Below, piece by piece: positions 1-10,457 of a DNA stretch of 64,000 nt. The first letter of the stretch is position 1. Every line of letters begins with the position of its first letter. Below the pieces are notes generated by a model. The model was not told the origin of the DNA, searched no databases, and worked only from the letters and a program-made list of their open reading frames with translations. This stretch comes from Termitomyces sp. T153 (lineage: Eukaryota; Basidiomycota; Agaricomycetes; Agaricales; Lyophyllaceae): assembly GCA_018296165.2 (NCBI GenBank), contig JACKQL020000009.1, positions 1,302,001-1,366,000 on the forward strand. Direction: 5' to 3'. The position numbers and the translations under genes were made by a program.

Positions 1-19
1 GAGCCCCGGCGATGTCTTA

Positions 20-1123
20 CTTATAACTTGGTTCTGATAGCAGAACCTATATACATCTACATACAATGTATCAATACGAGTACGAGTACGGATACGCGAT
101 GTACAACTGCCAAACGGGGAAGTAGGGGGGTGAGCGAGTAAGTAAGGTGGGTAAGCGGCATACGAATTCGAATCGTACGTGAGGGTGTACATACATACAT
201 ACATATATACATATATACAACAAGTTGTATAAGCACAAGATGAAGGATGAGATTAGATTAGTATTTTTTTTGGGAAAGATGGGAAGAATAAGTTAGGGGG
301 AGGGAGGGGAGAGGTGGGTGGTGCGAGGGAGGTGGGGAGATGAGGAAGGGGAGACGAGGAGACGAAGAACAAGAAGAACGTAGTGTTCGACAAAAAAACA
401 CCTAAAACCACAAGTGCTCGGGATTTCCAACCCCCACGCCACCTACGCTACGCATTGGCGACCTACAGCAAAAACCCAAAAGCATCAGCAACCCACTCAA
501 AGCTCAAAACTCAAAGCTCAAACGAAACACAACTCGCCTTCAGGACCCTCGGCTGCTCCGCGTCGGGCTCACAATAACTGCCCCTCTCATCACTCGCATG
601 TTCAAGCTCACGCTCGTGCGCATCTCCGCCCTGCACACGCCTCGGAACGCCATACCCATCCACATACCCCGCATACGCATCCTCACCGCCTCTCCCTGGT
701 CTAAGCTGCAAAGGCAGCGTATCAAACGTGTTAGGGAGATACTCCTCGTGGTGGGTCAACGCCGACGGCGTGGAACGCACAGGGGGATCGAGGCCGGCGG
801 CTCCGAGGAGCTGGTGTGAGGACGTCAGGGTGTATGCGTGTGCGTGTGCGTGTACGGGGGTGGTGGGGTCCGCGTAGGTGTTGTAGCCAGTGATAGCAGC
901 AAGAGCAGGAGCAGGCCCCCCATGCGTATAATCTGCTGCAGCGGCAGTGGCGGCCACAGCGACAGCAGCAGCAGAAGTGGTAGAAGGATACGCAGCAGCA
1001 GAAGGATACGCCCCATCATGCTGCATATAACTCAGGCCCTGAGCATGCCTATACGCAACGGCGGGGGCATACGGATCATACTCATACGCCATATACGCCA
1101 TCCCCGCGCCGACGCCCGCGATG
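20..1123. repeat. Segmental duplicate of the 7041-8160 region
   Basis: This stretch runs colinear with about 7041-8160. Both start with a CTTACTTATAACTTGGTT segment and then share, in order, ATACGAGTACG-type simple repeats, CATA repeats, a GGGAAAGATGGGAAGAATAAG block, purine-rich low-complexity DNA and the tail exon of the membrane-protein gene. Similarity stops near 1123, where the intact copy continues into its transmembrane exon and this copy does not. It is therefore a truncated duplication of about 1.1 kb. The left edge cannot be fixed because it lies at the window boundary. Confidence 0.85.
511..1123 (-). pseudogene. Truncated duplicate: cytoplasmic tail of Ser/Thr-rich membrane protein
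   Basis: The minus-strand frame from about 1101 to 511 encodes the same tail as the intact gene at 7545-9157: EYDPYAP, an alanine-rich stretch, YTHGGPAPA, LTHHEEYLPN, GSYCEPDAEQPRVLK and the same ending. The tail is still open from MAYMAYEYDPYAP to the stop, but the signal/ectodomain, the transmembrane exon and the start are missing. Upstream sequence (1123-1340) shows no matching exon. It is best read as a 5'-truncated pseudogene produced by the local duplication. Differences from the parent are mostly substitutions and short indels that keep the frame, so the duplication may be fairly young. Expression as a partial protein cannot be excluded. Confidence 0.75.
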
Positions 1124-1346
1124 TGATTTGGCGGCAGAGTGTCCGAATGAAAGTCGCTTCAGACCTGACCGAGACACATATTTCGTGAAAAGACAGGTGA
1201 ACATGTTGATACGTGAAATGTTCACTGATGTCATCTGGGACCATTGGCCTTGGGTTCAAACGTCAAATGTTAGAGATTCAAGATTCAAGATTCCATCCTG
1301 GAAGGGAATGACCCAAACTGTTTAACTATCTGTGTGGAGACTACAG

Positions 1347-2099
1347 CTACTCCACGCGATTTGGGTACTCAATGCCATTCATCAAGCGGAGACAGTCACG
1401 GTCCGTGCCCATAAGGACACCCCGTTGAATCACAAAGTAATGTTGATCCCTCTCGGGCAAACAAAGCTGATTGCGATTAGATCCAGACTCCTCGGCTAAA
1501 TTCGAAAACAAAGGTTGGAGCTTGTCTTCCTCCGGGACATTACCATTGATATAGATACCGTCTATACAGCTGGTTACTCCTACAGAGACGTCTAAACTTG
1601 TCTGAGTATGATTGCCAGCGTAGTGATACTTTGGGCAATGTTTATCATAATATAATGTGTATTATCGGCCACCATTTTCCATTAGATCATGACTTCATTT
1701 CTTTTACATGATTTATCGTAGCTTAATCTTCTCACACCATATGGGCCTGGCATCCCACGTCCGTCGAGAGCTCCAAAATGTATCTGCCTCTTCAAGATAC
1801 GTTGTCCTCCAAATACCCTTCTGATATACAATCCATTTACTACTCTTTCCGCTTCACCGAACCGTGCATATGTCGCTCGCACCAGATAAATTGCTCCTTG
1901 ACATTCCTGACCCAGTAGGCAGTCTTTTTATATTATTGGAATAAACCTGTGCAATTATTTGGTGATAATCGAGAACACATTTTAAACGTGTGTAAACCAG
2001 ACTTTCAGACTGGAAAGTTGAGGAAGTGATCAAGGAGATGCCATTTGTTGGCTTTGGTCCAGGAACATTGGATATAAATGAATCCGAGAAGCGGGTCAA
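1347..2099 (-). CDS. Unassigned spliced gene, hypothetical protein
   Basis: Three minus-strand blocks splice into one reading frame. Exon 1 starts MTRFSDSFISNVPGPKPTNG and ends near LVYTRLKC. Exon 2 begins ECQGAIYLVRATYARFGE and contains YIRRVFGGQ and HFGALDGRGMPGPYG. Exon 3 covers SLDVSVGVTSCIDGIYINGN, LCLPERDQHYFVIQRG and ends NGIEYPNRVE followed by TAG. The first intron has a weak GTTCTC donor and a TCAG acceptor. The second starts GTGAGA and could end at either of two AG sites in the same phase. The product would be about 190 residues. I do not recognise the family. No signal peptide or membrane segment is obvious. It lies head-to-head with the tRNA gene 49 bp away. Codon-like conservation across exons is the only support, so it could be a fragment. 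Confidence 0.45.
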
Positions 2100-2147
2100 G
2101 TCAAGAGGAGAGGGGCTGATAAGCAGGCATTGTCCCTCGATGTACAG

Positions 2148-2230
2148 GCATTAATGGGGTAGTGGTAACCTGGGTCGTTGCCATGGTTTATGATATCGAC
2201 CCGCCGGGGGTTCGATTCCCCCTTAATGCA
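2148..2230 (+). tRNA. tRNA-Gly (anticodon GCC) with a 12-nt intron
   Basis: The 83-nt sequence folds as a tRNA: acceptor arms GCATTAA/TTAATGC, D-stem GGGT/ACCT with loop AGTGGTA, anticodon stem GGTCG/CGACC, T-stem GGGGG/CCCCC with loop TTCGATT, and discriminator A. Aligning to the conserved eukaryotic Gly(GCC) tRNA puts the anticodon GCC after TT in the loop. The extra 12 nt (TGGTTTATGATA) follow position 37, the canonical eukaryotic tRNA intron site. Box B is a perfect GGTTCGATTCC and box A is TGGGGTAGTGG. All stems pair, so the gene looks functional. Confidence 0.93.
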
Positions 2231-2248
2231 ATATGCTTGATGTGACTA

Positions 2249-2253
2249 TTTTT
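2249..2253 (+). terminator. RNA polymerase III T-run terminator
   Basis: A run of five T lies 18 nt downstream of the tRNA-Gly discriminator base. This is the usual Pol III termination signal. Confidence 0.6.
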
Positions 2254-3030
2254 CTATCCCAAATTTAATAATCTCTCGCCCCACAAAATAGGCATTCAAA
2301 GCAAAGCATGTGATAGTAGAAGTTCTATTAGTACAACTACCTTACCGCCATGGTCCACTCGCTGACTACAGGGGTCCCAATATCATCCGGATGCAACACA
2401 ACCAAACATTTCAGCAGCCTCTGATACCTTCTCTCTCAATTTCTACCTAGATGACAAGTAATTTAGTAAAAAAGATTAGACATTCAGAGGATGAGGGAAG
2501 AGGGGAGGGGAGAAGAGAATGAGTTGGGGGCGGATAGGATAAGAGAGCGGAGAGAGGAGAGGTAGGAGAAGAAGGAGAGACAGAGTTTAATTAGTACAAC
2601 GTACAACGTACAAGGGGGAAGACGCGAGGCGCGAGGTGCGAGGTGCGAGGGACAAAGGAAGGAACGCAAACACAGTATTAAAACGAGTTTCCAAACCAAA
2701 ACACGAAGAATAATTCAAATCAACCAATCAACACATCAGAAATCCACATCCCTCAATCACTGCGCCCTACGCATTCACGATCTACACAAAACCAAAATCA
2801 GCCTCCACGGTGTACCATAGCCACTGAGTTTAGATGGGGTATTGCATCGTGTGATGGATAAGGTGGGTAGACAGACATGTAAGCTGGAGAATAGAAGGAA
2901 AGGGTGCCGAGTGAAAGGACAGACGATGAAGACTGATAACAACCAAGTCGAATACATAGCCTTTAGCTTACAATGAGAATAAACGAGGCCAGAAGGAGGG
3001 AAGACGGAAGATAGCGAGGGAAGATTCACA
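2254..3030. other. Gene-free, purine-rich low-complexity DNA
   Basis: No supportable gene. From about 2480 to 2660 the plus strand is almost all purine (GAGGGGAGAAGAG-like), and about 2760-2810 resembles the segment before the intact membrane-protein tail (CTACGCATTC-CGATCTACAC). It is probably the decayed 3' flank of another copy of the same locus. Confidence 0.5.
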
Positions 3031-3038
3031 AATATAGG

Positions 3039-4390
3039 TCATCCGAGTCTTATTAAGCTTCGGCGGCGTCGGCGGCGTTGGCAGCAGTGGCGGTGGATGA
3101 TCATGCCCACTACGAAGATGAGGAGCCCAAGAACAATGAGGCCGACGAGGCCGACGACGGTAAATGTGCCTGCGACGGCACCAGTGTTTTGGAAGAATCT
3201 CGTGGGGAGTCAGTCTCTCATTGAGATGAACATGTATACAATCGCACCCGTTACTGGAACCAGAGTCTGAAGCAGTAGAGGATGCAGGAGGCAATGTAAG
3301 TGTAGACGTGAAAAGCACGACGCTTGTCTGCGTCACAAGTCTCCCAGAAGAGTTGGTGCTAACTACAAGAGTAGTAAAAGATGAAGTTACCACAGCTGTG
3401 GTGGTGCTAAGCGTTTGTATGGTCGTGGTTACTGTACATCGATCTCAGCAGGACTTCTGCCAGTCGTCACAAGCGAAAAAACGCACCAAATATAGCTGAA
3501 CTCGCTTCAATCGAAGGGGATTCATTGGGGATGGTCCTTATGAAAGTTTCGCTGCTTCTGCATTTCAAACATTGAGTCGGGAAGATAAAAAAGACAACAT
3601 AGTACCAGTACATACGTAAGAGTAACTGTCCGCCATCCTCATTAGCATGCCTAACAGTCGTCACACAAAGGAAAGGTCACCAGTCGTAAGATCCGGCGTC
3701 TGTGATGTCGGTGGGGGGTTTCCAGAGATAGCCGTTACAAATCCTATCACTGCATGCTATCCTCATCAGCACTCCTATGAGTTGTCAAAAGTAATAAAGA
3801 GATGTCACCAGATGAATCGCCTGAAATGGACGATGCGAACGGTATGTTGGTTACTGTACATCACTCTCAGCAGGACTTCTGCCAGTCGTCAAAACCGAGA
3901 AAACTCACCAAATGCAGCTGTACTCAATCCCATTGTTTGAATTGGTACAAGTGGTTGACTTAGTAACATCGATGAGGATTCATTGGGGATGGTCCTGATG
4001 ATAGTTTCGCTACTTCTGTATTTCAAGCCTTGAGTCAGGGAAAGATAAAAAAACAACGTAGTACCAGTACATACGCAAGAGTAACTGCGCACCATCCTCG
4101 TTAGCATGCCTGTCAGTCGTCCAAAGGAAAACTCACCGGTCGTAAGATTCGGCGTCTGTGATGTCGGCGGGGGGTCGCCAGAGATAGCTGTCATAGATCC
4201 TAACACTGTATGCTATCCTCATCAGCACTTCCATGAGTTGTCAAAAGTAACAAAAGAAATACCAGCAGATGAACCGCCCAAAGCGGACGATGCGAACGGT
4301 GGAGGGGTGCTGATGATGGTCGTTGGAAGGATAGGTCCTTCTAGCGCTGCATACCATGGTCGTCAGCCACTTATACCGGCTACATAATCC
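3039..4390 (-). pseudogene. Decayed paralogue of the Ser/Thr-rich single-TM protein
   Basis: On the minus strand the last exon (about 3216-3039) encodes FFQNTGAVAGTFTVVGLVG, continues as a hydrophobic helix, then RRRRRRSLIRLG and a TGA stop. This matches the FFQNTAAVAGTFTAVG exon of the gene at 7545-9157, preceded by a short intron with an AG acceptor at the same place. The exon before it is Ser/Thr-rich (TTIQTLSTTTAVVTSS to DSGSSNG). Farther upstream, short Pro/Thr exons such as SGDPPPTSQTPNLTT occur twice because of a tandem duplication. The cytoplasmic tail is cut to a few residues after the arginine cluster, compared with over 200 residues in the intact gene, and no start or signal peptide could be assembled. 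It may be a decayed gene or a short-tail member; decay is more likely. Confidence 0.6.
3440..4310. repeat. Tandem duplication of ~440 bp within the membrane-protein paralogue
   Basis: Two diverged copies (about 3430-3840 and 3850-4310) share, in order, a GTTACTGTACATC..CTCAGCAGGACTTCTGCCAGTCGT block, GGGGATTCATTGGGGATGGTCC-like DNA, CAGTACATACG.AAGAGTAACTG, and GCATGCCT..CAGTCGT with the GGCGTCTGTGATGTCGG block. On the minus strand it duplicates the Pro/Thr-rich exon block of the ectodomain. Confidence 0.75.
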
Positions 4391-4399
4391 ATAAGAGTA

Positions 4400-5500
4400 T
4401 TCACAAGACATGACCAAAGTCTATAAGTAAAGGGAGAAAGCGGGAGGCGTATGGGATGCAACAAGGATCATAAGCTTAAGAATTGGTCACAGCCAGCATC
4501 AGAACAGCAAGATCGAGATGGGTCGTGTTGTGTGTGAAGGTTCGGGTTGGGTTGATGGTAACCAATTCCATGGAAGCTGGTTGAAAGTGAAGTACTAGTG
4601 TCGGCCCCTGGGAGAGTACCTCTAGAGCGGTGTTTTTTCCGGCAAGCTGGAAAGACAGATAGATCAAAGAGTCCCTTGCGACATTCAACATGCAATTTAA
4701 ACCAGGAAAGAAACGTCGTCAAGAGGTTGACCGTGTGCGGCCAGTGAGAAACCACGAAGATTGCTGTCTTTTGTTGTCGATACTACCAGTTCAAGACATC
4801 CCTTCTGTCAGTCCCGAACAAGAATTTGAATCAAGTTTAGGATAAAACCGGAGAGGCCTGGCAAACTTCAACGTTCATCAGTCACATGACGGTGCGCCTT
4901 ATCCCAAGTTATTACTATGTGCCACTACCGTCCTCCCCATGACTGGATTACAATATCCTTTAATGCCACGAAATCCCATCCGACGCGTGTATACATGTTT
5001 CTGAATAACGGGTATAGCTTCAAAAATAGAGCAATCAGATGGCAGCAGCCTCGATCCTGACGAGATCTGTGTTCAAAGCACAGTACCCGCCGTGCGACGT
5101 CATAGTACTCAAGTCCTATAGTACAAGCCATCCCGGTCATTCACAGTACGCACACGTTACCGAAGATCGCTCAACAATTCTTATTATTAATAACGGTGGT
5201 ATATCAGCAAAAAAGCTCAAGTCGTCTTTCCCTTCTACTACTAGCTATGTAGTATCAAGCGGGATGACCCGTGTTCGAAGCGCGGTACCCCCTCTGATTG
5301 TTCCTCATGTTGTTGTTTTTTTCCACTTCACGCCCATGAAGATCTGCGTTCGAACTGCGGTACCCCCTGATTATGAGTTTGAGTCACTTTCAAGCCCAGT
5401 CACTTGCGCACGCCTTCCGAGCCCGAGCGCTAGCGCACGGATATACAACTTTTCACGCAACTCACGACCACACTAACATGGCACTCGTGAGACGCCGGCA
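4400..5500. other. No gene; three tRNA-T-arm-like motifs
   Basis: No supportable coding sequence apart from short open frames. At about 5065, 5270 and 5345 there are three related GTGTTCAAAG/GTGTTCGAAG/GCGTTCGAAC motifs, each flanked by complementary pentamers and followed by GTACCC. They resemble T-arms or box B of tRNA-derived repeats. No complete tRNA can be folded around them. Confidence 0.35.
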
Positions 5501-6014
5501 GCGCTCCAACCTTACCTAAGAACCTAGAAACAAAACAACTGTTATTTGACGGACGACGACCTTGCGGTGCCCCCCCTCTCCTCTCTGGCTCCTCTCATAT
5601 CAGGTATGGGCTTTATGCATTTTAGCATTTGTAATTTAGCTCAAGGCCTGCATTTTAGCATTTAGTATTCAGCATCTTGGCATCTTGGCATCCAAACTCT
5701 TTCCCTCGGACCTGTGTAACCCCATAAAATTGGGATCCACGACATGACATGGTACGTCAACGCGTCGTATCTTACTTACAACAACAACAACAACAACAAC
5801 CTTCGTTCTAATAACCCTGATCAATCAAAACACTCTCAGACTCAGACTCAGACTCATTCTCAACTCGCCACACCGTGAATAGCATCAACAGCCCCCGCTC
5901 GAAATTTTACATAGAGCACACAGGACGTTCCTGACGAACAAACAAAGTGCAGGAGAGGCGGACTCTCATATCAGGTATGCTTGGTTGGATTTGGGTTTTG
6001 GATTTTGGATTTCG

Positions 6015-6015
6015 G

Positions 6016-6046
<31 letters not shown>

Positions 6047-6047
6047 C
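6015..6047 (+). repeat. (GGCTCT)n microsatellite
   Basis: About five perfect GGCTCT hexamers in a row. Confidence 0.9.
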
Positions 6048-6719
6048 TTTTAAGTTTTGGGTTCTTGAGTTCTTTTCTGATGATCGTATATATATATGAC
6101 AAAGGGTATATATTGCACAACGAAGCAACAGCTCGAGCGCTAGTACATGGATATACGACTCTCTACGCAACTCGCATACTGACAGCGCAGCGCTCGAACC
6201 CTTACCTAGAACCTAGAAACAAAACAACCGTTATTTGACGGAAAACGACCTTACGGTCGTTCTTCTCTCCTCTCTGACTTCTGTCATGGTGCTTTCTGCA
6301 TTTTGTCTTTTGGCTCAAGGTCTGCATTTTAGCATCTTGGCATCTTGGCATCCTTGGCATCTTGGCATCCAAACTCTTTCCCTCGGACCTGTGTAACCCC
6401 ATAAAATCGGGATACCACGACCCCCATGACAATGACATGGCACGCGTCATGGTCGTACTGACACCAACCTAATTCTACTAATCCCCATCAATCAAAACAC
6501 TCTCAGCCTCAGACTCAGCCCTCAGCCCTCGACCCTCAGACTCTCTCAACACAACTCGTTCCCCACACGTGTTCAGTTCAATCCACGTTTCCACTCAGCC
6601 CTAATGACTGTGCATTTGCACACGCACACATGAGGAGAACATATCCATACACATATACATACATACATACATGCAGTATATAAACACGACTACGCGAAAT
6701 ACAGACTACCAAACGCAGA

Positions 6720-6734
6720 AGGGGGGGGGGGGGA
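6720..6734 (+). repeat. Poly-G tract
   Basis: An uninterrupted run of about 14-15 guanines, a site where length errors are likely. Confidence 0.9.
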
Positions 6735-6871
6735 GTAAGCAGCATATGAATTCGGATTGAAGTGAGAGCATCAACAGCCCCCGCTCGAAATTTTTACATA
6801 GAGCACACAGGACGTTCCTGACGAACAAACAAAGTGCGCGAGTGGGGCTCTCATATCAGGTATGCTTGGTT

Positions 6872-6954
6872 GCGTTTTGCGTTTTGCGTTTTGGGTTTTG
6901 GGTTTTGGGTTTTGGGTTTGGGTTTGGGTTTTGGGTTTTGGGTTTTGGGTTTTT
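6872..6954 (+). repeat. (TTTTGGG)n-type G-rich microsatellite
   Basis: GCGTTTT units pass into repeated GGGTTTT heptamers with two shorter GGGTTT units, about twelve repeats in all. It contains many G3 runs at regular spacing. Confidence 0.9.
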
Positions 6955-7544
6955 GAGTTCTCAAGTTCTTGAGTTTCTGATGATTCATGACCGAAGTCGA
7001 CGAGGCTGAGAGCCGCGGCGTACATGGCATGGCATGGCATGACATGTCTTACTTATAACTTGGTTCGGATAGCAGAACATATATCTATATATATACATAT
7101 ACATATATACAATATATCAATACGAGTACGAGTACGAATACGAATACGGATACGCGATGTACAACTGCCAAATGCGGAAGTGGGGAAGCGGGGGATGAGT
7201 GAGCAAGCGAGTAAGGGTGGGTAAGCGGCATACGAATTCGGATCGTACGTTGGGGAGTGTACATACATACATACATACATATATACAACAAGTTGTATAA
7301 GCACAAGATGAAGGATGAGATTAGATTAGTATTTTTTTTTGGGAAAGATGGGAAGAATAAGTTAGGGACGGTGGTGGGTGATGCGAGGGAGGTGGGGAGA
7401 CGAGGAAGGCGAGACGAGGAGACGAAGAACAAGAAGAACGTAGTGTTCGAACAAAAAAAGACCTAGAACCGCAAGTGTCCGGGATTTCCAACCCCCACGC
7501 CGCCTACGCTACGCATTCGCGATCTACACGGTAAACCCGAAAAA

Positions 7545-9157
7545 TCAGCAACCCATCCTGAGCCAAAGCTCAAACGAAACACAACTCGCCTTGAGAACCC
7601 TCGGCTGCTCCGCGTCGGGCTCACAATAACTCCCCCTCTCATCACCCGCATGTTCAAGCTCGTGCTCGTGCTCGTGTTCAAGCTCATCTGCGCCCTGCAC
7701 ACGCATCGGAACGCCATACTCATCCACATACCCCGCATACGCATCCTCAGCACCACCTGCCCCCGGTCTAAGCTGCAAAGGCAACGTATCAAACGGGTTA
7801 GGGAGATACTCCTCGTGGTGGGTCAACGCCGACGGCGAGGAACGCGCAGGGGGATCGAGGCCGGCGGCTTCGAGGAGCTGGTGGGTGGACGTCGGGGTGT
7901 ATGCGTGTACAGGGGTGGTCGGGTCCGCGTAGGTGTTGTAGCCAGCAATGGCAGGAGCAGGCCCCCCATGCGTATAATCCGCTGCAGCCGCAGCGGCCGC
8001 AGCGACAGCAGCAGCAGGAGTGGTAGAAGGATACGCAGCAGCAGAAGGATACGCCACATCCTGCTGCGTATACCCCGGGCCCTGAGCGTGTCTATACGCA
8101 GCGGTAGGCGCATACGGATCATACTCGTACCCCATATACGCCATGCCCGTCCCGACGCCGGCGACGCCGCCTCCAACCTCGCGCATGCCATACGTCTCTG
8201 TGCTCATGGGGGGCTGCGCATAGGTCCCGTGGCTGCTGGCGTCGCTGAAGACAGCGCCGCCGCCGCCCGCGCGGCTGTCGTAGGCGTCGTCGAGGAGGAA
8301 GGCGGGTGCGGACGCGTTGGCGGCTTCTGCGGTAGCCTCGTCGAGCTCCCTGTTGAATTTAGCTTGGCGCCGGCGCCGGATGAGGGCTGTGAGGAGGAAG
8401 GTGAGGAGGACGAGGACGATGATGCCGACGGCGGTGAATGTGCCGGCGACTGCGGCGGTGTTTTGGAAGAATCTGTGGGGGGGTGTGAGGGTGGGGAGAT
8501 GGGGGTTGGGAGAACGTACCCTTTTTTGGCGGCGGTGTCCTGGGTGGAGGTGGCGGATGGGAGGGAGGAGGCGGTGATATGCTGGACCCTGGTGGACGTG
8601 ATGACTGATTTGGTGGAGACCACGATGGACGTAGAGGGCGGAAGAGTGGGCGCGGGTTGCGTGGGTTGCTGGAGATTGGACGTCGTCGTCGTGAGTGACG
8701 TGGTGCTGGATGTGGTTGACGTGGTTTGACTGGCGCTGGTGGTGCTGGCAGCCGCGGAGCTGGAACTGGAGCTGGAACTGGAACTGGAACTGGCACTGGA
8801 GACGGTGGATGTCGGAGGCTGTTGTTGAGTGGTAGGTGGATTCGGGCCAACGTTTACAGAGATCTGAACGATGGGAGGGGCTTTTGGACGCGGGTCAGTC
8901 TGTTTCTGGACTTGCGACGTTGTGGGCGTCGCATCCGCCGAAGCCACTGGTGTTCTGCATTATTTCCAGTTGGAAAATCCGAAATCATCATATAGACTCA
9001 TCACTTACGACTGCTGTGGGCTTTTCGAAGGAGCTGCACCGTCCTCGTCAGCACTCCTCCCGTGTCATACCCAATACAGCTTACCTGGAGAACTGCTAGC
9101 ACTTGTTTGACCGTCACCTCCTCCTTGACCTCCAAGTACATGTCCAATGAACGACAT
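7545..9157 (-). CDS. Ser/Thr-rich single-pass membrane protein (mushroom family)
   Basis: A four-exon minus-strand gene of about 486 residues. Exon 1 (9157-9085) starts MSFIGHVLGGQGGGDG, exon 2 is 9033-9009, exon 3 8954-8520 and exon 4 8472-7545. All introns are about 47-54 nt with GT-AG ends. Exon 3 is a Ser/Thr/Pro-rich ectodomain with a long serine run and TTSTTSSTTSL-like stretches, suited to O-mannosylation. Exon 4 opens with GFFQNTAAVAGTFTAVG and one helix ending TALIRRRRQAKFNRELDEA, then a long cytoplasmic tail with SDASSHGTYAQPP, MSTETYGMREVGGG and a Tyr-Pro-Ala-rich region. This architecture is a common but functionally undefined basidiomycete family; a role as cell-surface sensor is inference only. 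There is no classical N-terminal signal peptide, so the single helix probably acts as the signal anchor. The two neighbouring truncated paralogues show local amplification. Confidence 0.85.
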
Positions 9158-9217
9158 AGCAAACGTCTAAGTATCAAAGGGAACGAAAGCGAAAAAAGAG
9201 TGTGCAGCTACCCGCCG

Positions 9218-9430
9218 TCAGGCGACAATAGAACAGAGAAACGAACAAAAGTAACCCTGCCCTGACTCTGAAAAATCCACCACAGCTTCTTCCTCGGCAT
9301 AACGTAAGCGCATCAACTTGCTTCGATCATGATCGGTGTCTTTTTGGCGCTTTCTCCGATCTTTGTTTTTCTTCACGCGGATTTTCTGCGATCGTTCCAG
9401 CAGCGTAATCAACTCATCGTCATCATTCGG
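9218..9430 (-). CDS. Coding-like exon, highly charged, unassigned
   Basis: The minus-strand frame reads GANSVYKTPNDDDELITLLE, then a very basic stretch (IRVKKNKDRRKRQKDTDHDR), LMRLRYAEEEAVVDFSESGQ and a stop at 9218. It follows a stop and a possible AG acceptor near 9445. Composition looks like a nuclear-type exon, but no upstream exon could be joined and no family is recognised. It ends only 60 bp upstream of the membrane-protein start, so it could instead be an accidental frame in that gene's promoter. Confidence 0.25.
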   Translation of the reverse strand, partial: PNDDDELITLLERSQKIRVKKNKDRRKRQKDTDHDRSKLMRLRYAEEEAVVDFSESGQGYFCSFLCSIVA

Positions 9431-9825
9431 AGTTTTGTAGACGGAATTTGCACCCCCAGGCTACCTACGTGGCGCCTCACCGAACGACGCTCGGTCCAGA
9501 CAGCTCGAAACGTGTATCTATCATCACAGTTATGTCGAAACCCCATGATACTACGTATACACAACCTTACTCTGATCCTGATCCTGATCCTGTCGTCATT
9601 TACGTGTTACAGTCTATATATACTACCCAGGCCTCACCGTGCCGCCACCGAGTTTCTCAGTGCTCAGTATCCAGTTCCAAGTCACTTACACCACACAATG
9701 ACCGAACCGCACTCATCTCGCTCCAGAACCAGCTGCGTACCCCTTTCTCCCACTCGAGCACTCGCGCGTTCGACCCGCGCCAGCCACCAATTAAATCCCG
9801 ATGGCATAGGTTTTTTGCATCCTAT

Positions 9826-10457
9826 ACTCACAATATGTCCACCTCATAATCCCGTCTTGCTGTCTTTTTACTCCCGAGTTGTGGTAGCCGTACGTTACCA
9901 GTCTATGCTGAACTAACACTAACTCATACAGAACAGAACGCCTATCAATCAGAATTCAACAGACTAGACCAACGCACGCATAGTCAACCCGCACCCTTGG
10001 GTCCTCCTCACACAAACAAGTACCAACTCTCTGTCAAACACAGGCCCTCGCGCGTTCGACCCGCGCAAGATGCTACTTGAGAACCAATCCCATCGTCTTT
10101 TATTACAGCTTTTAGTAACGTAAGTCCTATCTACTTCCCTCAAAGCGTTCACCACCAACGCCCCAATGGCCCACTCATCAGCTCTGCGCCGCGGTGCACA
10201 CATGCCTTGCAGAGCTCAATACCAGAGGAGACGTGTTCGACTCACGCTGTCCTCTCTTGATAGGGGGAAGATAAATGTTTTTTCAATATTTCTGTTCTTA
10301 GTAGTACAGTACAATCAACCGTCTACCTGGGCCTACGTCCAGTACGTTCCTCAAGTTTGTTGTTGCTAGCACAGAACGAGAGAAGATCTGATTATCTCAT
10401 CTGCGCTGATCTTGTTCCTCTGATGACATAGTTGTTTTTTTACACTCGCATTCCTAC
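9826..10457. repeat. Tandem repeat unit 1 (~630 bp), tRNA-like motifs
   Basis: First of three units. Landmarks in order: CCACCTC.TAAT..CGTCTTGCTGTCTTTT, a CACAGGCCCTCGCGCGTTCGAC block, CCAATCCCATCGTCTTTTATTACAGC, TGGCCCACTCATCAGCTCTG, a GTTCGACTCACGC block, ACCGTCTACCTGG, then a GATCTGATTATCTCATCTGC hairpin. The TTCGACC and TTCGACT loops, each inside complementary pentamers, resemble box B. TGGCCCACTCA about 65 bp upstream of the second resembles a degraded box A. A tRNA-derived SINE-like origin is inferred. Confidence 0.8.

Larger units (their letters stand above)
5520..7040. repeat. Nested duplications and simple repeats
   Basis: Two blocks are each present twice. Block one (AACCTAGAAACAAAACAAC, TTATTTGACGG, CTGCATTTTAGCAT, TCCCTCGGACCTGTGTAACC) lies at about 5520-5745 and 6209-6425. 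Block two (CATCAACAGCCCCCGCTCGAA, GAGCACACAGGACGTTCC, CTCATATCAGGTATGCTTGG) lies at about 5880-5985 and 6770-6870. Between them are ACA and CATA microsatellites. No gene is supportable here. Confidence 0.75.

Noticed and set aside
2968..3393. Single 141-codon minus ORF as an intact gene
   Set aside because: It reads through an intron and leaves the transmembrane exon in the wrong frame. The spliced reading restores FFQNTGAVAGTF.
5050..5370. Three tRNA-like T-arms as tRNA genes
   Set aside because: Only the T-arm-like hairpins and a trailing GTACCC are shared; no complete cloverleaf.
190..7285. CATA/CATACATA repeats as a CRISPR-like array
   Set aside because: They are simple microsatellites without spacers, in a eukaryotic context.
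8317..8850. Long plus- and minus-strand open frames overlapping the membrane-protein gene (for example 7650-8729 plus)
   Set aside because: They are antisense or off-frame shadows of a GC-rich, Ser/Thr-rich exon. The spliced minus-strand model explains the sequence and has the conserved TM exon.
9745..9800. Possible tRNA (GCGCG-TTCGACC-CGCGC followed by CAGCCACCA)
   Set aside because: The T-arm is good, but no acceptor complement, D-arm or anticodon arm can be folded upstream. Treated as a tRNA-like repeat motif.
9329..9916. 195-codon plus-strand open frame
   Set aside because: No domain, no splice context and biased leucine/isoleucine runs from TGATCC repeats. It overlaps the box-B-like repeat region, so chance is more likely.
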